Part shown: positions 10,163-20,427 of the stretch, piece after piece
Layout: each line of letters begins with the position of its first letter
Numbering within the stretch: position 1 is the stretch's first letter
Assembly: GCF_042453785.1 (NCBI RefSeq)
Contig: NC_091668.1
Coordinates: 27,591,501 to 27,655,500 of the forward strand
DNA length: 64,000 nucleotides
DNA from: Malus domestica
Lineage: Eukaryota; Streptophyta; Magnoliopsida; Rosales; Rosaceae
Direction: 5' to 3'
Notes under the pieces: model-generated
Database searches by the model: none
The model's input: only the letters and a program-made list of their open reading frames with translations
Told to the model about the DNA's origin: nothing
Program-made: the position numbers and the translations under genes

Positions 10163-13100
10163 ATGGGCATTGATTCTGGAACTCCTAATTCACAAGTAGC
10201 ATGTCAACACAAGAAACGAAGGGTCTCTCGGGATGCTGGCATTTCTTTGTCTGAGACTTTTAGTCGCCTTGAAGGATCCTTAACTTATTTACCAACTTTA
10301 GAAGCTGCTGATTACTATACACATCCCTCTTTGGAGGATTTGGCTGCTCGGGAATATGCAGATCCTGGTTTTTGTAGCCGAGTGTTGGACTTCACAGTTG
10401 GGAGACTTGGTCATGGATCTGTCAAGTATCCTGGGAAGACTGATATTAGGTGTTTGAAGTTAGATAATATTGTCAAGTTCCACAGGCATGAGGTAATCGT
10501 GTATGAAGATGAAGCTGTCAAGCCTTTGGTTGGCCAAGGCCTTAACAAGCCTGCCGAAGTAACTTTGGTGCTACAAACTAGACCGTCAAATATTGACAAG
10601 AGACAGAAAGATAATATTGTGAAAAAGTTGAGGAAGAGTGTGGAGGGACAAGGAGCTCGCTTTATTTCGTTTAATCCAGAAAGCGGGGAATGGAAATTCT
10701 TTGTCCATCATTTCAGCAGATTTGGATTGAATGAAGATGATGAAGAAGACATCATGATGGAAGATACTGCTTCAGCCCAAGATCTTGTGGAAATGAACAA
10801 TGGTGATATTTCTGATGTTGATGAAGAAAACCAAATAGATCCCACTGGAGTTGTGCTGTCACATTCTCTTCCTGCTCATCTTGGGCTTGACCCAGTAAAG
10901 ATGAAAGAAATGAGAATGTTGATGTTTCATGATGAGGAAGCGGAGGCTGAGGATTTGAATCGTATCCCTGCACATTATAATCCATCCTTTACTTCTCAGA
11001 GGATGAGTCAGAGATCTACTCCACCAGCTGTGCGAAAAACCCCGCTGGCATTACTTGAGTACAAGCATGGTAGTTTTGACTCAAATTCTCCTGGAGCCAT
11101 TCTAATGGCCCAGGAAAATAAGGCCATGCCCCTTAAGACATTGAAAGAAGGTTTTCAGCTTGATCTCAAACATGAATCACCAGTAACCAGAAAACATTCT
11201 TGCAACATAGTTGATGCAGGTCTGTTTATGGGTAGGTCATTTCGAGTAGGATGGGGCCCAAATGGAATCCTTGTGCATGCTGGAACACCAGTAGGGAGTA
11301 ACGGTTCTCCAAAGATGCTGTCATCCATAATCAATATAGAGAAGGTTGCTATTGACAGTGTTGTTCGAGATGAAAACAACAAAGTTAGGGAGGAACTTGT
11401 TGACATGGCTATTGATTCTCCATTAGATCTTCACAAGAGAATATCTCATCAGACAAAGGAGATTGAACTTGGACCATTCAACCTGAGGTTTCAAAAGCTT
11501 GTCTCCAACCGCTTGATGCTTACACAGATTTGCAGGAGCTATGTAGATATTATTGAGAAGCAGCTGGAAGTTCCCGGCCTATCTTCATCTTCCCGTTTGG
11601 TTTTGACACACCAAATAATGATTTGGGAACTGATTAAAGTTCTCTTTTCTGATAGGGAAAATGGTGGAAGATCAAAATCCTTGGGTGCTGATAGTGAGGA
11701 AGAAATGGTGCAGGATGTGAAGGAGGCTTCTCAACAAGTCGACCCGGAAGCTTTACCTCTTATTCGGAGGGCAGAGTTTAGCTGTTGGTTGCAAGAGAAT
11801 GTTTCCCATCGAGTACAAGAAAAGATAAGCTCCTTGAATGAGTCCAGCTATCTGGAATATATATTATTACTTTTGAGTGGGCGTCAGCTGGATGCTGCTG
11901 TGGAAATTGCTGCTTCTCAGGGAGATGTAAGATTGGCTTGTTTGTTGAGTCAGGCCGGTGGGTCCATAGTCAATCGTACTGATGTTGCTCAACAACTTGA
12001 TCGTTGGAGGATCAATGGGCTCGATTTCAACTTCATTGAGAAAGACAGGATAAGGCTTTATGAGTTGCTTGCTGGTAATATCCATGGTGCTTTTCATGAT
12101 GTTAACATTGATTGGAAAAGGTTTCTAGGTTTGTTGATGTGGTATCAATTAGAACCTAACACTTCATTACCCAAAATATTTCGCACTTATCAACATCTTC
12201 TTGATGATTGTAAGGCTCCATACCCTGTTCCTGTCTACATTGATGAAGGACTGGTAGAAGAGGCTGAGGATTTGAATGTGGTGAAACGTTATGACCTATC
12301 GTATTATCTGATGCTGCTTCATGCCAGTGAAGAAAGTGAAGTTGGCTTTCTAAAGTCCATGTTTAGTGCCTTCTCGTCAACACATGATCCACTTGATTAC
12401 CATATGATCTGGCATCAGCGTGCAGTGTTGGAATCAGTTGGGGCTATCAGTTCTAAGGATCTTCATGTTCTTGACATGGGATTTGTTTCCCAGCTGTTGT
12501 GTCTTGGGCAATGTCATTGGGCGATCTATGTGGTCCTTCACATGCCCCATTGTGAAGATTTTCCATATCTTCACTCTAATCTTATTCGGGAAATCTTGTT
12601 CCAATACTGTGAATCCTGGAGTTCGCAAGAATCACAACGCCAAGCCATTGAGGACTTGGGTATTCCTAAGGCATGGCTTCATGAGGCTATGGTATGTCAT
12701 ATTTTCCCATTTTACTGATTCACTGTATAGTTGTATAACCAAAATTCATTATGATGCCCTCTATGTTATCATACTTGGAACATAAATCATGTTTACCAAT
12801 AAACAATGACCTTAGTAGCTTGTTGACAATGACTAACCATTTATTCAGTTTGAAACCCTATTCTATTTCGAAATGGTTTGTTATTCCTTATACTTGAAAA
12901 CTCCTATTTTTTTTCGTCATCTTTTTTTGTCTTATTTGAAATTTTATAAGGATCCATTTGGATGCAAGAGTTAAAGTATTAATTATCTTATGGCCATGAT
13001 ATTTACGTATAAATTTGATCATGTCAAAAAATGTCGGATTGCAAACAATCCTTTTCTCTTGAATATTTCAAAACCTTTTTTTTTTTGTTAAATAAGTAAA

Positions 13101-15751
13101 TGCATATATGAATTTTACTAACAATCAGAAATTAATATTTCTGAACTTCTACCAATAAATTCAAATAAAAAAAATAAAAAAAATCTAAATTCCTCTTTTA
13201 ATTTCATCCATCCAAATAGACCCTAAATTCACAAACCAAACAAATATGAGACAAGATTTTGAAATGCCCTGCTTCAGCCTTTCTTTGAGAAGAAATCTAT
13301 TGGCTACCAGTCTGCTGTTATTGACTTTTAGTTTCTTTAGGATTCACCAGGCATGTAACAGAGTAAGACAAACACTCGGTTATTCTGTTTGGGGATACTG
13401 TTTATCTAAGCATCCCTTTTTCTACTTATATACACTAGGTAATGCTCAAGAAATCATACAACACAAATCATATAAGTGTTCTGAATTGCTGATAGAGGGT
13501 GTAGGAGGTCTGTCCTTTATCATGAGCACAAATTCATCGTAGGGTGGTCTAAATTTCTGACGGAGGCAATAAGATGATCACTGTCATAATTATAATGCAT
13601 ACAAGGTTAGACATTCTCAATTTCCAGTTTCTGAATCCAAGGGTTTGGAGTTCCCTATGTTCATTTTCATCAGAAGATCACTATATAAGTTTCTAACCAA
13701 AAATTTGATGTGCGCTGAGTTCAAATCTTATTGACAGCAGTTACTAGTTAGTAAATACTAAAAAAAAGGTCGTACCCAGTGCACAAGGCTCCCGCTGTAC
13801 GCAGGGTCTGGGAGAGGTGAATGTCGGCTAGCCTTACTCCCATTTATGGAGAGGCTGCTCCCAAGTCTCGAACCCGAGACCTACCGCTCATGGGCGAAGG
13901 CACTTGCCATCGCACCAAGTGCGACCTCTAGTTAGTAAATACTAAAAAAAAAAAAAAAAAATTAAAAAAAGCGAAAAATTTGATGTCTGGTGTTTTTCCT
14001 GTTGGTTGCTTATCTGAAAGTCTTGGAAATGGAATTAGAATTCAGTCTTCCGACTTAATTATTCTGCTGTTTGAATGATTTTATTTTTCCTGGATTGCAG
14101 GCTGTTTATTTCAATTACTATGGGGAACTTGCGAAGGCTCTTGAACACTTTCTTGAATGCGCAAATTGGCAGAGAGCGCATGCTATTTTCGTAACTTCTG
14201 TTGCTCACAAATTATTCTTGTCTGGTATGATTTAATAACTTCTATTTCCATTTAGTTTCATTAAGTTTCAGGATGTACTCTAGTAGGATCCCTGATGAGG
14301 AATCTGTCATAGCAAAGTATACTTTTCATTCGGTTGTTAAGTGTATGTATATAGTAGAACAGTTATTTCTGCGACCTTTTTGATTTATAAGCAGGTAGTT
14401 GATTGGCTTAGGGACAATGTACTTTTAACTGATTTTGTTTCCAAAATTTAAATTTGGGCCTCGATTTTGCTTTAGTTAACATGGATATGTAATTTTCTTT
14501 TTCCTTTCTGAATGCAGTCGAACACTCAGAAATATGGAGGCTTGCAACTTCCATGGAGGACCACAAATCAGAAATTGAAAATTGGGACCTCGGAGCTGGG
14601 ATTTATATTTCATTCTATTCAATTAGAAGTTCATTGCAGGAAGTGAACGATACCATGAATGAATTGGTATGACAGCTTATCCTACATGATAAGATTCTAA
14701 ATGTTTTGTAGATCTGCGTGATAGTCAACCCTGCATTATAGTAATACTGATTGCATTGTTTGAAGCACCAAAGCTTGGTTTTCCCTATTGCGACATCTCA
14801 CTTTCTCATAATTCAGCGGCTTGAACAAGATATGTCTTACAGTCATACTGAAGTTTGACCGATATACTTGGTTAAGGTTTTTCACATTTGATTGACCAAA
14901 AAAGGTTTTCTACATTTCAGAGTCAGAAAATAAAGTAAAAGCATCCTAAAATGAAAATATTGCATATATCTAAAGAGAGAGAAATGTTATCCATGCCTTG
15001 ATTGCTTAGGACTTTAGTGTGGATATTGTGCTAGTTACTGATGCACTTCAGGATCTTCTATTGCACTTATCTTGGTAGTAGGAAGCTAACAAGATAAGCA
15101 TGAGGTAGGATTAGGAAATAGCTTAAAGACGATATATAGCCCCATTGTTCTGACTTGTGACTGCAGAAGAAGAACGTTTTTATTTCTAAATCTTTCTGTA
15201 ATTGATAAAATGCAACAGGATGTTTATCATGTCAGAAAGCAGAAATTCTGCTTTCTTTTCTCAATGATTGCTCAGCACCATGTTCTGTTTGCTGCAGGAT
15301 TCACTTGAAAGCAGAAATTCTGCTTGTAGGGAATTTCTTGGTCAATTAAACCAGTCTTTGGCTGTTTGGGGTGTCAGGTTACCAATTGACGTGAGGTACA
15401 TTCAACAACCCTTGACTGAGCTTTTGCATGGATTGAGGCAAAATTGTTTGGTTTTATTAAGCCAACTCATGCTTGTTAGCACTCTCTGGTATTTTTAATT
15501 TTTTGTTCGTAGATAGCTCTACAGTCATCATGAGATTGACATATTTACCAAACAGGGTAGTGTATTCGAAGATGGCGGATGAGATATGCAGTTTGCTTTT
15601 ATCCGACATTGGCGAGGGACCAACACGAGATGTTCAGTTAAGTTGCTTTGACACCGTTTTTAGTGCTCCCATTCCTGAAGACAAACGCTCGAGTCATTTG
15701 CAAGAGGCAGTGTCTCTCTTTACATGTTTTCTTTCGGAGGCTACGACGTAG
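10163..15751 (+). CDS. NUP96: Nucleoporin NUP96 (MOS3/SAR3-like), complete
   Basis: Five coding exons join in phase: 10163-12691, 14101-14224, 14518-14666, 15298-15395 and 15556-15751, giving 1031 residues, close to the Arabidopsis protein (about 1045). The ATG at 10163 is preferred because it follows possible acceptors and begins the conserved MGIDSG...HKKRRVS N terminus; the frame is open further upstream only without an ATG. Residues about 50-200 form a domain like the Nup98 autopeptidase, including the H183-F184-S185 motif in FVHHFSRFGL followed by acidic residues. The rest is the alpha-helical Nup96 scaffold of the Nup107-160 (Y) complex, in the nuclear envelope, needed for mRNA export, immune and auxin responses in Arabidopsis. 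The C terminus reads VVYSKMADEICSLLLSDIG and ends at 15751. The first coding intron holds an Au-type SINE. All exons are intact. Confidence 0.93.
13768..13928 (-). mobile_element. Au-type SINE in a NUP96 intron
   Basis: Read on the minus strand the element begins GAGGTCGCACTTGGTGCGAT, has a tRNA-like B box GGTCTCGGGTTCGAGACTTG, and ends GTGCACTGGGTACGACC followed by T residues. This order matches the plant Au SINE family as I remember it. It is flanked by a 23-base direct repeat beginning TAGTTAGTAAATACTAAAAA (13745-13767 and 13929-13951), a clear target-site duplication. Confidence 0.88.
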
Positions 15752-17590
15752 GTTTCCCCCTATTGGCATGGCATCCGAAAATTGAGCGCTTGAGTGCTTT
15801 TTCATGGCACTTGTTGTAAGCGTGATTATTTTGTTATTTTTGCTTCAGCAGCAGCCTTCACTTAACTCTAGTTGGTCTATTCTGGATATGCATATATCTC
15901 ACTAATGTTATAGTACAAAAGCTACAGGAAAATTTTGTTCGAACTCATAATTTTGTATCCGTACACCAAAGTAAAAATTGTAATGCGTATTGTCTTTTCT
16001 ACCTTATTATACAATTACCGTCAAGGCAAGATGCATTTAAATTTAAAAAATGGAACTTTAACGAAAAGCTTCCGGTACTGTTCATTTTAACGAAAAATTA
16101 TATTTTTACACTAAAAGTCAATTCTGGTACTATTCATTTTACCCTTTATTTTGTCTTTATCGTTAAAATTCAAAGTTTTTAAGTTATTTTCATTAGTTTT
16201 TCTTTTAAAAAATTATCAAATACACGCCACTATCCTCCACCCCTGCCGCCGTAGCCTTCCATCATATTTTAGGGTATGATGTTTGTTGTATTCTCCATCC
16301 TTTTTAATTTTAGGCTATCTGATCAAATGAATTGATAGGGCTATGTATGTCCGTTTGTTCTCGTACATGATCATGAAAGGAGGAATAGATCAAGAGTAAG
16401 TAATATAAATCTAAATTGGTCTCGTACATAAACATAAAAGGAGGAATAGATCAATTATATAATTCTCAGTAACATTGCTGCCTTTTTGTTTTGTGGAATG
16501 CTTGTTGGCTCCAAAGATGGGAGAGATTTTTCAATGTACTCGAAATATGGAGCGTGATTGCTTACAACTCCGCAAAGAAAATGCCTAAATCTACCACTGG
16601 TCTTAACTGCTAGCCAATCCCATTTCTTACGCAAGATTGAAAATATCAAAGAGCCTTAAGAACAATAATATTTCTAAGGACTTTGTAGTTCAAATTGTTT
16701 AAAATCATGTATTTTCTTTATATCATTGAGAACAAGAAAAAGTGTATAGGATTCAAAAATAGTTTCCAACATACACATGTACTCGCATGTGTATTATACG
16801 TGGATTTACTAGGTCTCTTAATAATGTGGTTACTCACTACTACTATTTAATAATGTTTTATTAATTTGTAAATGAGTGATCTTAACTCCGACTTTTATAG
16901 CGTGGAGTTTGATAATAATTTATTTTTTTCATTCTCTTAGTGTACAAATACAAATATGTTACAAAAAAATAAAGTGCAAAGAGCAATGCACTATCCAAAA
17001 AAGAAATTAATACTAAATAAAGTTGAATCGAATAAATTGTAGAAAATCAATAGTAAAAAGTTAACAAGGATGTGTGAAACATAAAGATGGATGTGTAAAT
17101 AGTACTACCCATTTTCTATTATTCACACAGACGTCTAAATCTCAATTGAGAATATCACTAACTAAATTTAATGGACTAAATTTTTTTTCTTATACTCAAA
17201 ACATAAATCAATAAACCATATGTTATAATAATACGTAATGTACTAACTCATGTTTCGAGTAAACCAAAAAATCTCAGTCTTACATCTATTCAATATATGT
17301 CGCAATTAGACAAAGTTGTTATAACTACTACATTGATAATCAAAAGCATCACATCTTCCCCTATATAAAAGAAAAAGAAGTCAGAAATATATAAGCAAAC
17401 AGCAGTCATCGATACACCAACCATGTTATTTCTTCCAACCAAACTAGCAGTGGTGGCCGTTGCGTCTAGATCAAGCCTCCAACGCATCTTGCTTCACTTC
17501 TAAGATTAATATTTCAACCAAACTAGCAGTGGTGGCAAGATAATAACTAATCATTGCCTGTCTCTCTCTCTTTCCTCCCCCAACTACTAC
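15752..17590. other. Intergenic, no gene recognised
   Basis: This holds the NUP96 3' flank, one MITE (listed separately), a short direct repeat of AAAGGAGGAATAGATCAA (16376 and 16437), and otherwise AT-rich DNA. The open frames are short and without family resemblance. A 22-base word CAACCAAACTAGCAGTGGTGGC occurs twice near 17436 and 17515 (listed here in shortened form as CAACCAAACTAGCAGTGG). Confidence 0.6.
16050..16205. mobile_element. MITE of the GGGAACTTTAACGAAAA family (copy 1)
   Basis: It starts TGGAACTTTAACGAAAAGCT and contains GGTACTGTTCATTTTAACG, TTACACTAAAAGTCAATTC, GGTACTATTCATTTTACCC and an end ...TTTTCATTAGTTTTTC. The same internal words occur in the copies at 17984 and 50094. 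The ends match the ends of the large MULE at 18149-39835, so I infer it is a non-autonomous member of that family. Confidence 0.75.
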
Positions 17591-17741
17591 GATCTGGTAG
17601 TATTCCTCTTCACTTAGAAGTGAGAGGTCTTAGGTTCGAATCTCTTGGATGGCGAATTCGATACCAAATTAGGTTGCCTATTGTGTGGCTTAGCCGAACT
17701 CCCCCTCTCCTTAGTGTAAAAATATCAACGTACTAAAAAAA
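17591..17741 (+). mobile_element. tRNA-derived SINE (copy 1)
   Basis: A B-box-like GGTTCGAATCTC (about 17633) is followed by GGATGGCGAATTCGATACC, TTGCCTATTGTGTGGCTTAG and a 3' A-rich end. A second copy with the same order of blocks is at 48530. The left limit is approximate. Confidence 0.7.
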
Positions 17742-17877
17742 AATGCTACTCCTACTACATATTTGTACTATTTAATCTAATAGAATTATGACTCACATGT
17801 GTTGGTGAGCCTTACCTCTATTAGAAATCAGTACAAATGATGACACAAATATGTGATAAATTTAGCATTACTCTTTA
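17741..17877. mobile_element. Small foldback MITE
   Basis: The left end AAATGCTACTCCTACTACAT pairs with the right end ...GTGATAAATTTAGCATTACT, and ATATTTGTACT pairs with GTACAAATGATG/ACAAATATGT. The centre is non-coding. It lies directly after the SINE A-tail. Confidence 0.55.
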
Positions 17878-17983
17878 AAAAGACGGTACGTAATACATAT
17901 ATGACCCGGGTACCATTCATGCAATTATATCCATGATTATTGACTCTAGAAATTTTTCTTCACAAAAGTTATGGTATTATAAA

Positions 17984-18137
17984 GGGAACTTTAATGAAAA
18001 ACTCCTGGTACTGTTTACTTTAACTAAAAACCACATTTTTACACTAAAAAGTTAATCCTGGTACTATTCACTTTACCCTTTATTTTGTTCTTATCGTTAA
18101 AACTCAAAGTTTTCAAGCCCTTTTCATTAGTTTTCCT
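17984..18137. mobile_element. MITE of the GGGAACTTTAACGAAAA family (copy 2), abutting the MULE
   Basis: It begins GGGAACTTTAATGAAAAACT and ends GCCCTTTTCATTAGTTTTCC. Its left flank is TATTATAAA (17975-17983), and the same nine bases follow it as part of the MULE target repeat. The complement of its right end, GGAAAACTAATGAAAAGGGC, is nearly the same as the start of the MULE. It is therefore probably a non-autonomous relative sitting head-on against the larger element. Confidence 0.8.
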
Positions 18138-18148
18138 TATTATAAAAG
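18138..18148. repeat. Target-site duplication, left copy (TATTATAAAAG)
   Basis: The 11-base word TATTATAAAAG stands here and again at 39836-39846, exactly outside the two inverted termini of the large element. MULEs create 9-11 bp duplications. Confidence 0.85.
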
Positions 18149-18345
18149 GAAAACTAACCAAAAGGGCTTGAAAAGTTTAACTTTTAACCAAAAACCATAT
18201 TGAAAGTTTATTTAATGGTTAGTACAAAGCCCATTATTATATCAGCCCAAATACAATAGTCCAGTCTAAATAATATTATAGTTTGTCAATTTTACCCCTA
18301 ACGGATGTGGTTAACCTAAATTAACTATTCTGTTAGATTACTCGG
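18149..18345 (+). repeat. MULE left terminal inverted repeat
   Basis: Approximately 200 bp that pair imperfectly with 39617-39835. Shared blocks in order are AAAAGGG, TTGAA, TTAACTTTTAA, AAAAACCA, TATTTAATG, CCCCTAAC and GTTAACC. The inner limit is set where recognisable pairing stops. Confidence 0.7.
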
Positions 18346-18789
18346 TTTGGGGTCAGCCGAACGTATAAACTAATTGAATTTAAATTTTTGCCGATCAGTT
18401 TCAGTGGGATTTTCAACTTTTTATGAATCTGGTTGAGTGGTTTGAGTAATGCTTGCCGACGAATGTTGAGAGCATTTTGAAATCGTGATCGCCGTTGTTC
18501 AATTTTTCCGGAATAAACATTTGTTTCAGAACAGATTCGCAGTGGTTGCATATTTTGAGATTCTCTTGAATCGTTGTCATCGTCTTTCATATTTGGATAG
18601 ATTTTCGTTTGGAGGTAATCGACATTTGTTCCGGAATAAACATCGGTGTTGTTCGTTGTGCTTGAATATTTTAACTGGAGTGATCGTCTTTCATATTTGG
18701 ATAGATTTTCGTTTGGAGGTAATCGACATTGTTTTTTTGCAGTTTTGTATTCGATTTTGAATTCGATTTTTTGTTTAATTCGAATTCGA

Positions 18790-19130
18790 TTTTGAATTCG
18801 TTTTTGTATGTAATATGCTTCGCTTTTATTTGACTTTATATATTGTTGTTGATTTATTTTCAGATTATCAGATTGATTCGGTTTGTGAACTTTTCAGTTA
18901 GGAGTTTCGAAGAATCTCAGGTAAGTTTTGATTTGTTTGTTTGTTTTTTTTTTTTTTTTTTTTTTTGAATTGGAATTCGATTTTGAATTCTTTTTTGCAT
19001 GAATTATGCTTAGCTTTTTATTTGACTTATATATTGTTGTTGATTTGTTTTCAGATTAGCAGATTGATTCCGGTTTGTGAAATTTTCAGTTAGGAGTTTC
19101 TTATTTCGAAGAATATCAGGTAAGTTTTTA
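18790..19130 (+). repeat. Duplicated transposase leader exon (two tandem copies)
   Basis: Two copies about 190 bp apart each contain TTTTCAG, then a short exon-like piece starting ATTA(T/G)CAGATTGATTC and GTTAGGAGTTTC, ending at a consensus donor TCAG/GTAAGTTTT (about 18920 and 19120). This looks like a 5' untranslated mini-exon with acceptor and donor, copied once. A similar small duplication of TTTGGATAGATTTTCGTTTG is present at about 18590 and 18697. Confidence 0.6.
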
Positions 19131-19139
19131 TTTTTTTTT

Positions 19140-20350
19140 TGTTTTGTTTATATTGTATGTTGGTCATCTTGATTTTGTTTTCTTTTTCAGAAATTTATTA
19201 TGAATTAATTCGTGTTATGCACATTTGATGTTGTTAACATTTTTTCAGAAATAGTGTTCTTTTTTTATGAAACAGTGTGTATTTCAGTTTATTTTTTGTT
19301 TTTGTGATTCTTGTGTTTTATAACTAGTGTAATTTCGTTCACTTTATATGTATATTGTTTAACTAATAGGTGTTCATTAAACTGAACTATTTATCAAAGT
19401 GAACTAGAAAACCACACTTTTTTACCAAAGCAAACTGAACTATTTATCAAACTGAACCATTTAGCAAACTGAACTATTTATCAAACTGAACCATTTAGCA
19501 AACTGAACTACAAAACCACACTATTTTACCAAAATAAACTGAACTATTTATCAAAGTGACTAGAAAACCACACTTTTTTTACCAAAGCAAACTGAACTAT
19601 TTATCAAACTGAACTATTTATCAAACTGAACCATGTAGCAAACTGAACTATTTATCAAACTGAACCATTTAGCAAACTGAACTATTTATCATATTGAAGT
19701 AGAAAACCACACCTTTTTACCAAAACAAACTGAACTATTTATCAAAGTGAACTAGAAAACCACACTTTTTTACCAAATCAAACTGAACTATTTATCAAAC
19801 TGAACTAGAAAAGCACACTTTTTTACCAAAGCAAAATGAACTAACTGAACTATTTATCAAACTGAAGTAGAAAACCGCACTTTTTTACCAAAACAAACTG
19901 AACTACTTATTAAAGTTAACTAGAAAACCACACTTTTTTTTACCAAACCACACTTTGTTTATATTGTATGTTGGTCATCTTGATTTTGTTTTTCTTTTTC
20001 ATAAATTTATTATGAATTAATTCGTGTTATGCACATTTGATGTTGTTAACATTTTTTCAGAAATAGTGTTCTTTTTTTATGAAACAGTGTGTATTTCAGT
20101 TTATTTTTTGTTTTTGTGATTCTTGTGTTTTATAACTAGTGTAATTTTGTTCACTTTATATGTATATTGTTTAACTAATAGGTGTTCATCACATTTTATG
20201 TTTTTAACATTTTTCAGAAATAGTGTTCTTTTTTTACGAAACAGTGGATATTTCAGTTTACTTTTTGTTTTTTTTTTGTTTTGTGATTGTTGTGTTTTAT
20301 GAATAGTGTTATTTTTTTCATTTTATATGCATATTGTTTAATTATTAGGA
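19140..20350 (+). repeat. Direct repeats flanking satellite block 1
   Basis: The segment at about 19140-19375 (GTATGTTGGTCATCTTGATT ... AACTAATAGGTGTTCAT) is repeated at about 19958-20190, on the other side of the satellite block, and a shorter third copy runs to about 20350 (AGAAATAGTGTTC ... ATATTGTTTAATTA). The block appears to have been inserted in, or to have expanded within, a duplicated leader segment upstream of the transposase start. Confidence 0.75.
19376..19955 (+). repeat. MULE satellite, block 1
   Basis: Units of two kinds alternate: a 17-base word CTGAACTATTTATCAAA (variants CCATTTAGC) and a 36-base word beginning GTGAACTAGAAAACCACACT and ending ACCAAAGCAAA. It lies in the 5' leader region of the transposase gene. 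Confidence 0.9.
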
Positions 20351-20427
20351 ACTGATTTGTTTTACAAAGATTTGAATTTAGATTTGCAACCGATTAATAA
20401 ACAGTTGTTGTTTATTAATAAACAGTT

